Of a stretch of 64,000 nucleotides of DNA, positions 27,645 through 39,855 are shown piece by piece. This DNA comes from Vanrija pseudolonga (taxonomy: Eukaryota; Basidiomycota; Tremellomycetes; Trichosporonales; Trichosporonaceae), in contig NC_085854.1 of assembly GCF_020906515.1 (NCBI RefSeq), forward strand, positions 1,364,001-1,428,000. The letters are read 5' to 3'. Within the stretch, counting starts at the first letter, position 1. Every line of letters begins with the position of its first letter. The translations under genes and the position numbers were made by a program. Below the pieces are notes generated by a model. That model was not told the origin of the DNA and did not search any database. It worked only from the letters and a program-made list of their open reading frames with translations.

Positions 27645-28408
27645 TGTGGGGGGCCTGCGAAGGGCTTTGGGGTTGAATGTGTGGTCGATGCAGAGAGAAG
27701 GAGTCAAGGAGTGTGGGATGATGTGTTCCGTTGTCGTTGTCGTGATATTACGCGCACCGAGAGGATTGAATGAATGTGGGCTAGTTGTTCTTTCTGTTGG
27801 GGAGGCGAGGCTCGTGACCGACGACGGACGGTTGAATGTTTTGAGTTGGGCTTAGCGTCAGTGGTCGCTGTGGTCGTCGTCGCTGGTCGTTGGCTTGCTC
27901 GTGCCGCGTTGCCGTAAAGAATCAAAGGCGTAAAGATGTGATGTAATCGTATCGAAATGGAACGTGTGCAAGAGTGTGTGTAGTCGATGAATGCTGTCGA
28001 GGAGGACAAGTTACAAACTTCCCACAAGCAAGGTCGAGGAGCGAGCGTGACAAGTGACGCCTCGTTGATTGTTGGGTGGGGCTGGACAAGTCGGCCACCG
28101 TACACGGCCCGCGCGCTCGGCTGCTGGACTCAATTTCAGGTCCGACGCCGGTCAAACAGTCGCCTCCTGGACGCGTATAGTGCCCCACCTTTGCGCGCGT
28201 CATCACAAACACAGGAGGTTAAATGAGGGGATTGAATAGCCTTGACACGTTCGGATTCATCCGTCCGACTCCATCTTTGGATTTCTGGCGCCGAGTCGGT
28301 ACTCCGCGACTGCGACAAAGATAAAGAGCCAAAGCGACAGAAAAGCGCCCTCGTCCTTCACTTAGACACAACTTCTCCCTCCCCCACACCGACACAAAAA
28401 CAATCACA
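27645..28408. other. Divergent promoter region, membrane protein / ARG4
   Basis: It includes the untranslated first exon of the minus-strand gene and the ARG4 promoter. A GCCGAGTCGG element lies at 28290-28299. No further gene is supported. Confidence 0.55.
28290..28299. promoter_or_regulatory. CCGACTCGGC element upstream of ARG4
   Basis: A perfect 10-bp palindrome-like element, 110-119 bp before the ARG4 ATG. The same 9-bp core (CGACTCGGC, either strand) lies at similar distances before ARG3 and the N-acetylglutamate synthase gene. It contains GACTC, the core of Gcn4/Cpc1 half-sites, but lacks the full TGACTCA. A regulatory role is inferred. Confidence 0.45.
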
Positions 28409-29944
28409 ATGGCTGCCGAGCAGGACTTTACCAAGCGCAAGCTCTGGGGGTGAGTACTGCCACCATCCCTTCTCCCCCCTCCTCCCTTCCCCCCTTAGAG
28501 CAGCTCCCACTGACTCCGGCTTAGCGGACGCTTCACCGGCTCGACCGACCCCCTCATGCACGAGTTCAACCAGTCGCTCAAGTATGACCAGCGCATGTAC
28601 GCTGCCGACGTCAAGGGCTCGATCGCCTTCTCCAAGGCGCTCCTCAAGGCTGGCATCGTCAACGAGCACGAGCAGGCCGAGATCACGCGCGGCCTCAAGG
28701 AGGTCGAGCAGGAGTGGGCCAACGGCACCTTTGCGATCCAGGCCGACGACGAGGACATTCACACGGCCAACGAGCGCCGCCTGTCCGAGATTGTCGGCAA
28801 GGACATTGGCGGCAAGCTCCACACTGGTCGCTCCCGCAACGACCAGGTCGCGACCGACATGCGCATCTGGCTGCTCGACGAGACGGCCAAGGTCGAGGGC
28901 TACCTCAAGGACTTCCTCAACGTCCTCGTCTCGCGTGCTGAGAAGGAGGTCGACGCCATCCTCCCCGGCTACACCCACCTCCAGGTACGTTGGAGGAGCT
29001 TCGGCTAGCGAGGGCACGCAACTGACAATTCCTTCCAGCGTGCCCAGCCCGTCCGCTGGTCGCACGTCCTCCTCTCGCACGCCTCGGCGTTCCTCAACGA
29101 CCTGACCCGCCTGCGTGAGATGGTCCCGCGTATCTCGGTCCTTCCCCTCGGATCGGCGGCCCTCGCCGGCAACCCGTACGGCCTTGACCGTGAGCTCCTG
29201 CGCCAGGAGCTCGGCTTCCAGTCGATCGGCGAGAACTCGATGCACGCCGTCTCGGACCGCGACTTCATCATCGAGTGGCTCCAGTGGGCGTCGCTCCTCA
29301 TGATCCACATGTCGCGTCTCGCCGAGGACCTGATCATCTACTCGACCGCCGAGTTTGGCTTTGTCCAGCTCGCCGACGCCTACTCGACCGGCTCGTCCAT
29401 CATGCCCCAGAAGAAGAACCCCGACTCGCTCGAGCTCCTCCGCGGCAAGTCGGGCCGCATCTTCGGCCAGATGGCCGGCTTCATGATGTCGGTCAAGGGC
29501 ATCCCCTCGACTTACAACAAGGACCTGCAGGAGGACAAGGAGCCCCTGTTCGACGGCGTCGACAGCGTGTCGGCCTCGCTCCGCATCGCCGAGGGCGTCA
29601 TCGCCACATTGAACATCAACGCCGACAAGATGGCCGAGGCGCTCTCCATGGACCTCCTCGCGACCGACATTGCCGACTACCTCGTCCGCAAGGGCGTGCC
29701 CTTCCGCGAGACGCACCACATCTCGGGCCGCTCGGTCGCGCTCGCCGAGCAGCGCAAAGTCCAGATCTCGGACCTCACCATGGAGGACTGGAAGGCCCTC
29801 TCGCCCCACTTCACCGAGGACGTGTTTGAGGTCTTCAACTTTGAGAACTCGGTCGAGAAGCGAAACGCCATTGGCGGCCCCGCGCGCAAGATGATCCAGC
29901 GCCAGGTCGACGTTGCCCGCGAGCGTATCGCCGGCAAGAACTAG
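28409..29944 (+). CDS. ARG4: ARG4, argininosuccinate lyase
   Basis: It cleaves argininosuccinate to arginine and fumarate, the last step of arginine synthesis, in the cytosol. Three exons (28409-28449, 28525-28984, 29039-29944) give 468 residues, close to the usual 460-470. Motifs: KLWGGRF at the N-terminus, [22 protein letters not shown] (joined by the second intron), and the fumarase/aspartase superfamily signature [11 protein letters not shown] near residue 287. It starts [17 protein letters not shown]. It is convergent with the N-acetylglutamate synthase gene, 228 bp apart, so two arginine genes share a 3' region. Codon use is strongly C/G-ending, as in highly expressed genes of this window. 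Confidence 0.97.
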
Positions 29945-30172
29945 ACAGCAGCAGCACTACAAAACAAACACAAGCCAGGCTTAGAGCCCCTGGCCATCTC
30001 AGGAAGCGTAAACATATGCATTTATCTTTTGCACCACACTCTATGACACCATGCTGAACTGTACAACACCGAAATCTATAAGGCAGGGGTGGTGGGTGAT
30101 CCTTGTTACCACCCACCCCTCACCGTGTCTCTCCACCATCGCGGCCCCGCTACCGCGGCGCAACGCCCGCCC

Positions 30173-32063
30173 CTAGTCGGACCACGCCGACTTGATGTTC
30201 TCAATCACCGGGGCCCACTTTGCGATGCGGTCCGACTCGGAGGGGTCGACGACACGCATGAGGCCGCCCGTCTCCTGGGCAATCTCGCGCATGCGCTGCT
30301 CGGCGTCGCACCAGAACATCTTGTTGGTGCCGCAGATGACGAAGCCGTTCGAGCGCTCAAAGTACCACTTGTTGACGGGGTTGTTTGCGCGGCTGCGCCA
30401 CACGAGGTCGCGGCCGCGGCCGACACCGCTGAGCGAGCCGACGCTGGGGTTGGCGGCGTCCTGCAGACCCAGGCCGTATGTCTCGTCGCGGAGCGCGACC
30501 CACAGGAAGTCGACGGTGCCGTCGCCCTGGTGCGAGGGGAGCACGGCAAACTTGTCGAGGTAGCAGATATCCTGGCCCTCGTCGCGGCCCTCGTGGGTGA
30601 CCACGGCCGCGGCGGCATAGTCGCCAATGACAATGACAAAGTCGAGGTCCTTCTCCAATCGCGCCCAGTACGCGTCCTGGTTGAGCACGCGGTTGAACGA
30701 GCGCTCCATGAGCGTCGTGAGCTTGGCCTTGTCGATATCCTCCATCTTCCGCAGGATGCGAACCGGCATGCCGCGGCGAATGAGCGTCGGCGTGTCGGGC
30801 GTGATGCGGCCCTCGGACTGCTCGAGGAGCGCGTGTGGCAGAGACGACGAGTGCGCCGGCTTGTTGGTGATGAGGTTGGCGATCAGGGCCGCTGGCGACC
30901 GGTGGCTGACGATCAAGGCGCTCGACGTGCGCGGCATGTGGCTCAAGCACTCGTCTGCCAGCGCGAGGTTGGACAGCGCGGTAGGGTGCGACTGCCGCCA
31001 GTTGGGCTGGAACGTGCGGTTGATGTAGTCAAACTCGGACGACAGGTTGATCGACAGGTGCGGTAACCCGTACCGCGCATAACTCGGGATGCCGCCCTCG
31101 CGGTTGATGATGAGGAGGCGCACGGGGGTGAGATCCAGCCGGCCACCAGGCGGCGCAGCAGTGATGGGGACCGACCCCTCGCTGCTCGTGCTCATCGCTT
31201 CTGCCAGCGCACACAGCACGCCGTTTGCGCTGATCCGGCGCGAGCGGCAGCCCTGGTCGAGCGCGACAGGCATGAGTACGGGGATCTCGCCGTCCTCGAC
31301 GGCGCGGCGCACATGGTCGAGCCCCTCGGCCTCGACGTACACGTCGCCTTCTTCGCTCAGGCGCGCGACGGTGGCCAAGATCGGGCGGGCGGGGGCGCGC
31401 GCCTTGGTGAGGTAGTGCACCACGCGCTCGACGTCACGCAGCACCAAAGTGCGCTGCGCCTCTGCCGCGGCCGCATTCTCCGACTCGTATGGCGGGATGT
31501 CGTCGCGGTCAATGACGACGACGGACACGAGGCCGAGTTTCTGCAGGTAGTGGATCCCGCGCGCGATCGACGCCAGCTGGTGGTCGGTGAACGGGCCTTG
31601 GATCTTGACGAGCGCCGGGCGGCGCACGATCGGGTTGAGCAGCTGCGTGACCAGCTGGTTGTCTGGTTCGGCGGCGGACACGGCGGCGGGCGGCACAGCG
31701 GTCGGCAGCTCGGCCTCGAGCGTGATGGCTGGTTCGGGCGTCGGGGGGTGGAACGAGGCCATGTACCCGCGCGAATCGCGCGTCGACGGGCTCGCGGCGA
31801 GGATGTTGAGGATGAACTCCTGCGGCTTGTCAGCGGGAAAAAGACGCAGCGCAACCTACCTGGTCGCTTTCCTCCTCGCCAAACTCGTCCTCCTGCTGCA
31901 GGTGCATGCGCGACTTGTATCCCCGGGCGAGGGTCAGCGAAGGCGTCGGCGCTGGGCGGCATCGGAGCACCGTGCTGGGACGGCGTGATGCAGCAGCAGC
32001 AGCGGCGGCGGCTGACGCTGCCAGCCCGCGCGCCGGCGCGAGCACTGATTTTGCGAGGCTCAT
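30173..32063 (-). CDS. ARG2: N-acetylglutamate synthase, mitochondrial (fungal Arg2 type)
   Basis: It makes N-acetylglutamate from acetyl-CoA and glutamate, the first step of ornithine/arginine synthesis, in mitochondria. Two exons (32063-31860 and 31819-30173) give 616 residues. The Ala/Arg-rich N-terminus ([20 protein letters not shown]) is a typical presequence. Then [20 protein letters not shown] leads into the kinase-like part ([19 protein letters not shown]). The C-terminal acetyltransferase part contains [12 protein letters not shown], then [20 protein letters not shown], the fungal NAGS hallmark. It probably works with N-acetylglutamate kinase under arginine feedback, as in yeast; that is family knowledge. 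The symbol follows S. cerevisiae; in Neurospora arg-2 is a different gene. Confidence 0.92.
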
Positions 32064-32587
32064 CACGTCGGTCGGTGTGCGGGGCCGCCGAGTTGTGTGT
32101 GTGCAGCAGTGTGCAGTGTGGGAAGAGGGCGCGGCGCGATGAAATGGACAATAAAGTCTAGCCTTGTTGTCGTCGACTCGGCCTCCCGTCCAAAATAAAT
32201 ATCGCGTCGACTCGGCGGGCGCCGTTACTGGCGTCGGGTAATGCCAGTCATATTCTCCCGACCGATTCAAATCCGCGCACAAAAGAGGTATTTACGAGTA
32301 GACCCAACTGTGCTTGCTTGCTCGGCGCGCTCGGCCACCGCCGCCATCACGGCTTGCTTGGTACGACTTGGTCGCCGCGAAACCGCTCAGCCGTCACGTC
32401 GACGCTACACAACGCTACTCGTCCTGCCCTAGCGTGCATACACGCGCGTACGCGATGAGGTAAATAGATGCATTCGACCTCTAATATGGCCGTCGGTGGC
32501 AAACGCCGACACTGTTGTCTCGACGCCGCCAAGCTGACCTACGTCAACTGCGCTCGACCAGCAGCGCTCTGCTCGTGAGCTGCTCGC
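32064..32587. other. Promoter region of N-acetylglutamate synthase; 3' flank of RUB1
   Basis: It carries two TCGACTCGGC elements (32173-32182, 32207-32216) separated by an AT-rich AAAATAAATAT segment. No gene is supported. Confidence 0.55.
32173..32216. promoter_or_regulatory. Two TCGACTCGGC elements upstream of N-acetylglutamate synthase
   Basis: Identical 10-mers at 32173-32182 and 32207-32216, 34 bp apart, beginning about 110 and 144 bp before the ATG. The 9-bp core is shared with the ARG3 and ARG4 promoters. An AT-rich segment between them could be a TATA region. The role is inferred. Confidence 0.45.
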
Positions 32588-33084
32588 TCATCGGCGCCCA
32601 CCACGGAGCGCGAGCACAAGGTGGATGGTGGTGCCGGTCGTGATCTTGTAGTCGGCAATCGTCTTGTCGTCGCCCCTGCGCGTGTGTGAGTGCGAGTCCC
32701 GGCTCCGACCCGATGCCTCGGCGCCGGCAGCGCGGCACGGCGTAGCGTTCCCACGAAACCTCGACTCACATGGCCTTGCCACCGAAGATCAGACGCTGCT
32801 GAACGGGAGGGATACCCGCCTTCTCCTCGACGCTCTCCTTGACCTTGCTGATCTGTGTGCGTCAGCGACGCGTCGCGCAAGCAAGCAGCGCTAGCAGTAC
32901 TCACCTGCCATTCAGGCTGCACGTCGATCTCGACCTGAAGAGTTAGAGCTCATTCACACCGTCCATGAAGCTCAACCCACCTCCTTGCCGGTAAGTGTCT
33001 GGCAGCGTCAGCGGCGTGTGCGCGGAGGAAGCCAGCTTGGCAGCGCAAGCGGCACAGTCTACTCACCCTGACCTTGAGAATCAT
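32588..33084 (-). CDS. RUB1: NEDD8/Rub1 ubiquitin-like modifier
   Basis: A 78-residue ubiquitin-like protein that is attached to cullins to activate SCF-type ligases. Five small exons: 33084-33067 (18 nt), 33000-32983 (18 nt), 32934-32905 (30 nt), 32852-32770 (83 nt) and 32675-32588 (88 nt). The joined product reads MILKVRTLTGKEVEIDV, then [20 protein letters not shown], then [10 protein letters not shown], then [10 protein letters not shown]-like ending ([12 protein letters not shown]). Ala72 of the LALRGG end fits NEDD8, whereas ubiquitin has Arg72. Two residues (RR) follow the Gly-Gly and must be removed by a processing protease before conjugation. All joins keep frame. Confidence 0.92.
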
Positions 33085-33578
33085 GCTGGAGTGTGTGGTG
33101 TCGCTGTAAGTCGCCCGGGAGAAAGTGGAGCCAGAGGGCTGTCGTAATGAGAAAGTGTGTGTTGATGCGAACTGCACGCGAAAGGAGGGAGGCGGTGGTG
33201 GTGGATGGGTGGTCAGCAAGCGGTCATGGTGACGCGAGAGAAGGTGGTGTGCTGAAACGCGGGCAAGGGCCAATCTCCGTGAGTCTGGTTGAGGTGGAGG
33301 TGGTCCGGTCAGCGGGTGGCAAAAAGTTGACCAGAGAAGATCCTGGCCCTTGGACGCGTCGCCTACCGGGTCGCCATCTTGTCTTCCTCGCCTTCCCTGC
33401 CTTTCTCGCGTCGCGCGCGGGCTGAAGTAGGACTTCACCATCTCATCCTACATCTCTCATCTTCTCACTCTTCGACCATTACTGACCCTCTCACTCTGTC
33501 AACCTCCTCACCACACACTGCTGTCTCTGTCCCTCTGGCCTCACTCTGGCTCTCTCGGCTCACAGCTCACAGCGCGCG
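33085..33578. other. Divergent promoter region, RUB1 / unrecognised gene
   Basis: CT-rich leader sequence from about 33430 to 33560 precedes the plus-strand gene. No gene is seen. Confidence 0.5.
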
Positions 33579-36500
33579 ATGGTCGGCCCACGCACCAAGC
33601 GCATGAGCTCACGCCTCGCCAACCCGAAATACGTGAGCCGCTTCCCCTCTTCCCCTCTTAGTCCTCGCCCCTGACAAGGCCCCCAGTCCAACCCTCAAGA
33701 GGAGGAGGAAGACGACGACTCGGGTGACGCTGGAAGACGCCGGCCACCTGCGAAGCGCAGCGGGTCGGCCCGCGAGTCGACGACAAGGAAGACACCAACC
33801 CGGAAGAAGAGCAAAGACCAGCCCTCGGTACCCTTGCCCCGTAACGAGCTTGATGCCCCAGAAGACGGCTACTGGGACGACTCTGGGAAGTGGGTCGAGG
33901 GCCCTCGGCCTGCTTCTGCCGCCGGCTCGATGGGAGACCAACAGGCTGGTGGGTTACTGAACCCCGTTGTTTGCTAACCCACCAGTTGACACTGAACCAG
34001 AGGCCCCGCCCGTTCTCTCGCCTATCAAACCCGGCGGGGAAGACCGCTCCTCCTCCGTCGGCCCCGAAACCCCTCACCACGCCACAGAGTATCGCCCCGG
34101 CTCGCAACAAGCTAGCGCCTTACGCCGCAAGCCAGCAGGCCAAGCAGCGTTATTCCTTCCTCTGCCGCCTTCCCCCACACCCTCTGATCAAGGTCACATC
34201 CCCATACTCGACTACCTCCACTTAAGCCCCCCGCCCACTCAGCAGCCCTTCAAGCGCCAGTCTGGACGCCAGCCACTCCATGACAACTCGGAGGGGGAGC
34301 CTTCTGGCGACGAGGACTTCCAGACGCCACCACGCCGTCGTGTCCGCTTATCACCGCCACTGTCTGCGCCGTCGCAGGCCAGCAGCAGAGTCGTCCTCGG
34401 TGACATTCCCTTAGAGGAGCTGCCTTCTAGTCGCCACAAGACGTACTCCCGCCGTATCCGGCATGTCCACCGTCGTCAGAGGGAGGAGCCGGCGTTCAGC
34501 CCCGTCCCCAGAGGTCAAATGCCCTCCTTCGAGGAGCTGATGGAACACCAAGCCTCTCAGCAGCGGTCTCCCTTTCAAGAGCGCCCTCCTTCATACCCGT
34601 TGAGTGGCTTATCGTTCTTACACTCGAGCCAGCCCCACCGCATTCCGAGCACGTACGATGATGAGTACGACGAAGATGACGAATGGGCGGCCGTCTTACC
34701 CCGTCCTGGCGAGTCCGCTCAGAGAGTTTGGCGTGACCGAGAGGAGGAGGTACGTCCCCAATTTTGAGTTTCACCGCTGATGCCACAAGGACTTATCAAG
34801 GGCTCAAGGCATGTCACCTTCGTGGTATCGGAGGACCGACCGTCATGACATGCCATTCACGCGGGCCTTCTCGACGAGCCAGTACCACATTCCCGCCTTC
34901 GGCCACTATCCCACAGAAGGCAGGCTCGAGTTCAACAACCAGCCTTATCGCCGCCCATTTCCTTACTTCGAGGATGAAGAGTGCGGACAGATCGACTACA
35001 CGCAGACCTCCAATTACTACGTGTCAAAGGGGACGTGAGTGTAGCTGGGATTACCGCCGATGAACGCTGCTAAGCCCGCAACAGAGCAACCAACCACAAA
35101 AAGGTCTCCAGTAAGACGAGGCGTCGCCGTCACGTCGTTGGAAGGATTCAACCTGCCTATCTGGACAATATCAAACCTATCAGAACTGTACCGCGGGAGG
35201 ACTATCTCGAAGAGCTGAGGCTGCGGCAGGAGGAGGGCGCCGACTACGCGTACCCCGTCGACGAGCGACTCCAAAAGTACACTCGTCGAGCACCCAAGCC
35301 CCCCAAGGCTCGTGACAGACTTGTGCCGCGCTTCGGGGGTGACGTGGTGAGCGAGCCGGTGTCCGAGTTCACTGCTTCCAACCCACCTCCAAGTCAACCC
35401 ATTCGCGTTCGCCAGCTTCCACAGGCACGGTTGGGTCGGGCTTCTAATGCAGTGGCGCCGTACTCTCCCCTGAAGTTCACTCGTGACGACAACGCTGCTC
35501 AGCCCGTGAACCGCCCGACTACTACTCAGAGTCGAACACCATTACCGACCACCTCGGCCTCTAGTCGACCTCAAGATCGTCCACAGTCGCGGCCGCCTAC
35601 CTCTTCCCAGAACCATACATCTAGAGGAAGCAAGAGTAGCAACAATAACCTTATCCCCTTGGACGACCTCGACATCTTACAGGAGTGGCAAGATCTTCGG
35701 CCCGGAGAGGAGGAGCCACACGGCCCCGAGGAGCACGGCTTCGACAACATGCCTGAAGCTGAAGGCGACCTCGACGTTGACGACGTCGAGGAGTTTGAGC
35801 CCGAACCCCTGTATGAGGTGCTGCAGCCCAGCAAGCCCCGTGACCAGCCGGCCCCAGAAGAGCTCGACTTAGAGAGCATCTTCAACCTTCAAGAGTACCT
35901 AAACGACGGCCGCTCCAGACCTTCGAGGCCCTCGGTGCCCTCCAGACCCAACCGGGAGCCACTGGCTGACCTGACGCCAAAGGCACCATCTGGAGGCTTA
36001 TCAGGCCTGGGAATGACTGACCTTCTTCTCAACCTCGCCACAAAGACGGTCGAGCAGGACGCCAGCCACCAGCCCCCGTTGCCGACCGCAAGGAAGAGGA
36101 AGCTGAACGAGCGGAAGCAGCGCCTGGCGGAGAAGCACAACCCAGGAAGCAGCAGCCGCTGCACTGTGCCTCCCGCAGCCTATGACCAAGTCATCGTCCC
36201 GGCAACTCTCGAGCCACTGCAAGTCTATCGCCCGTCCACTACTGAGCGCCCAGTGGTCGTCGTGCCGCCAATAAACCGACGACCATCGACTATCATTCCT
36301 CCGACAGCTGCGCCGGCGAACCTGCAACCCGACCTCACCTACCAGCGGGAGCAGGTATCCAGACGTGCCCCTCCTCCTACCGCGGCGGCACAGCCCACTC
36401 AAGTGTACGACTCTGTCGTTGAGCCCCCGGCATCGCAGGGAAGGTCGACGAGATCGAGGTTTGCAAAGGACCCTCAGCCGCAGGAGAAGTACGTCCCATT

Positions 36501-36930
36501 ACTGCCCTCGAATCGGAGCAATACAGCGACTCGACCTCCACCCTCCGCGGCATCCGGCAGCTCCAACCAACATGTCACCCAGCCGGTGACGCCGGGCCAG
36601 CGAGCTCGAAGTCGCACCGCGGCACCTCTCACTGCCCGTGAGTTGTCCAACAGCTTCGGAACCAACTGACACGCCCCAGCCTTCAAGCAGCCGACCAACA
36701 CCAACTTACCACCGCCGCCTCCCCTGACGGCCGCTCAGCGCGTCAAGGCCCGTTTAGCTGCCAGCTTCCCAAGCTACGACGAGATCCTCCCCAAGCCCCC
36801 TCCTCCTCCACCCCCGCCTGCCCTCGGTACTCGAGCCCGCGCCAAGACCGAGTATCGCACCAGCACCGTCACCGAGTCGTCGACCTCGACCACCTATCGC
36901 CAGTTCAAGGCCCATAATGGGGCCCACTAA
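33579..36930 (+). CDS. Unrecognised 1042-residue disordered protein
   Basis: I do not recognise a family. Six exons (introns at 33633-33686, 33949-33985, 34750-34789, 35035-35084, 36638-36679) join without frame breaks from MVGPRTKRMSSRLANPKY to the TAA at 36928. The protein is rich in Pro, Ser, Arg and Gln and poor in hydrophobic residues. It has basic patches near the start (TTRKTPTRKKSK) and around residue 450 (SKTRRRRHVVGR), and acidic stretches (DDEYDEDDEW and a Glu/Asp-rich region near residue 660). The C-terminal part has proline runs (PPPPPLTAAQRVKARLAASF, PPPPPPPP) that resemble WH2 or profilin-binding sequence, but this is weak. The basic and acidic pattern suggests a nuclear or scaffold protein. 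Confidence 0.75.
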
Positions 36931-37207
36931 GCCATCATCCGCATGTCATTGTGAATATCTCGCCACACCAACCTCCACCATTCATCGCCACATTCAACAG
37001 CACGCCTCGTGCCACACGCACTCAAGTCACCTGCACGCTGACCCGGCCCCCAAGTACCAAGCATGCCCACGCCCGCACCGAAACCCATGTAGATGATCCA
37101 TGCGCATGTACTGTGATTTACCAGCCGACGATACTGTATACATACAGGTCCAATCCCGAGCGAGCACCGCATGCGAAATGTAATGTCCAAGCCTCAAGAT
37201 CTGTAGC

Positions 37208-39855
37208 TTACAGGCCGACCCAGTAGTGCACGCCGCCAGCGTTGTGGAGGGTCGTCTGGCCGATCTTGACACGGCCCGGGTCTGGGGCGGACGACGCGGC
37301 CACCTCACGGGGCGAGTACGGCGCGTCCTGCGTCGGGCTCGCGTCCGAGGACAGGCCAGGGGTCGCAGGCGCGCGGAGGCGCGGCGTGCCGAGGTGTGTC
37401 GCCGCCTGGCTCGTGACGGGGAGGTAGGCTTCCGCGCTCCACTCGTACCATACTTTGCGGGCGCGCGTGTCGGCCAGGCGCCAGATGTTGACCTCGAGCT
37501 CGGCCCCAGAGGGGAGGTACAGGGGCTGCTTGAGCGGGAAGAAGAGGGGGAACCAGCTGAACATTTCTGGCGAGACGCGCGCCGCCGTGTCGGGGTGGAT
37601 TGAGAGTCCGACATTGCCGTACAGGTGCGCCTCAAAGTACCCCGCAAAGCCGTGGCATGGGGACGCGTGCGGGATGTGGAAGGTGAGCGTCGCCGAGCGT
37701 GTGTTGTGGCTGTTGGTGTACGGCAGCCCTTGGTAGTCGAGTATCAGGTCGCGCCGGGGGTGCTCAAACTGCCAGCACTGCTGGATGCGCTCGCCGCACC
37801 GGCCCGACACGCCGCCTCCTTCTCCGGACAGCAGGTTGACCTGCTGCATCATGACGACGTAGGGTGTCTCGGCGGCTCCCGCAGCGCGCGACGGCTGCGT
37901 CACGTCGTGGTGGAGCTTGGAGCTGGAGATGGGCGCAATGTGGGCTGTGTATGACGTGGGGATGGACACGCCGTCCGCTGGCGTTGTCAGTGGGGCAAGA
38001 TATGTATCACTCACCCTTCAGGAACCTCATGCCGCCGTCGATACACTCTGGGCTCAGTTCGTTGTCGCCAAAGCTGCCGAGCAGCTCCGAGACGAGAATG
38101 TCGGCCAGGTCGGTCACTGGGAGGGTGCGCATGTCGCCGAACACAATCTCGACGTGGTGTCCCCACTCGAGCGCCTTGCGCTCCTCGAGAGTCGTAAATG
38201 CGCTGGGGTTCTTCTCGACGGCGTATACCCGCGCCTCGAGCTGAGCCCGGGCCAGAGCTCGTAGCGTGCACGCTACTAGAGGTCCGCGTCCTGCGCCCGC
38301 AATAACGATCACCAGGTCGTCGTTGCCCTCGGCAGCCTTCTCCACGATGGCCAGGTAGATGGCCTCCTCGTATTGCCTGTACTTGACAGGGTCGCGCTCA
38401 AACACATCGTAGGTAGCCGAGCCCAAGTCGTCCATGAGGGGCTGCAGTGGTGCCTGGAGGAAGTCGCCATAGCCATTCGCCACCTCCTCTGGTCCTTGTG
38501 GCGAAATGTTGGCACCCGACGTGGTTGGTTGCGAAGTAATGTGGCGAACGTACTGGGGGTACGCGGCCGCTCCACCAGACGGATGCCTCACCTTCTCGCA
38601 CTCGGAGAGGATGAAGGTTGGGGCCTGCTTGGTCATTCCGCGGATAAACGCTTGGCACGCCTTGGAGAGCACAGGGAATCCCTTGGCATTCGGGATGAAT
38701 GCGGTTGCAGGAAGCCAGATGTGCTTGACTGGCTCGGACGTCCAGCGAGATAACGCCCCGACGGACGGGGGCAGAGGGTTGCTCAGGTCGAGCGCTGAGA
38801 CTGTCAGCACGGCAAAGGTGTTCGCTACCGCTCTCGGTACTCACTGATGGTCAACCGCGGGTTGTAGCCACACATGGCACGAATGCAGTCCCACATTTCC
38901 CATGTACTGCTGGGGTCGCCCTGGATCGCGCTGTGCGTCATGCTCTTGGAGCTGACTCCAGATGCGTGGGTTCCCGAGGTTTGGGCGCTCGCGCCACTGA
39001 CGTTACGGCTGCCGCCGTTGCTGTAGCCTCCCGAAGGCTGGCCACCAGCCGAGAGCGGGCCGAGAGCATTGAGCTGCTGCTGGTGCATGGAGCTTGGGCG
39101 GCTGCTGAGGGACGACACGCGTCGGTGGTGCGTCCTTGGCTCGCCGTTGCTGGCACCCGCCGGGCCCTGGCCGATAATCTCAAGCGGGTCGGACACTGGG
39201 ATGCGGATAGAAATCTGCGTGTACGCGCTCTGGCCGCCCATCTGGAGGATGTTGCTAATCGCGCGAGCGTACGAGGGCAGGAAAGCGCGGTTCGCGAGAT
39301 TAGGCGCAGGGATGACGAGCACGGGCAGCGAGAGGTAGAGCGCTTGTGCCATCTCCGCACGGAGGCCCTGTGACGTTGTCAGCTGTGTGCGTCTCATGGA
39401 CCAATGGGTCAGCTTACGAGCTCGGAATCGAAGCGAATGCCCTCATCTGGCGCGTCGAGTTCGAGCCAGTCCGACGCGAGGGCGATGACCGCCTGCGATT
39501 CTTCCAAACGCGTAATGTTGCACTCGTCGCGGCGGAGGCTGGGTTCGCGTCGCCAGAGGTCGGCCTCGCGGTCGACGTCAGCGCGCGCCTGGGATCGCTC
39601 GGTCGCGGCTTGCGAGTCTGCCGAGCTGTAGGCGTCGAGCATCGCATCCTCCTCCTCGTCGACAGGGCGGAGACACAGCCTGTCCCAGCGCTCGCGCCAG
39701 CGGTCGTTGGCGAGCGGGAGACACACGACATCGTAGTCGGTCTCGCTGATAACTTCGCCGATGGCGGCCTGGAGCGGCGAAGGCGCCGGGTGGGGCTTGG
39801 TTGGGAGTTTAGGGATGTCCCTCGGGACGACTGCGATGGGAAGCCGCAGCGGCAT
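37208..39855 (-). CDS. PRMT5/Skb1/Hsl7, type II protein arginine methyltransferase
   Basis: It makes symmetric dimethylarginine on histones, Sm proteins and other targets; in yeasts it also links morphology to the cell cycle. Four exons (39855-39418, 39367-38845, 38794-38015, 37977-37208) give 836 residues, longer than the 640-residue human protein. The TIM-barrel-like N-terminal half has an insertion of about 90 Ser/Gly/Gln-rich residues. SAM-binding motif VIAGAGRGPLV lies near 480, VEKNPSAFTTL follows, and the catalytic double-E loop is SELLGSFGDNELSPE. The C-terminal beta-barrel includes MMQQVNLLSGEG and CWQFEHPRRD. The start Met gives MPLRLPIAVVPRD. All introns are 37-50 nt with good branch sites. 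Confidence 0.93.

Noticed and set aside
28358-29809. A 483-codon open frame on the minus strand opposite ARG4
   Set aside because: It is the antisense shadow of a strongly GC-biased real gene; it has no motifs and runs across ARG4 introns and exons alike.
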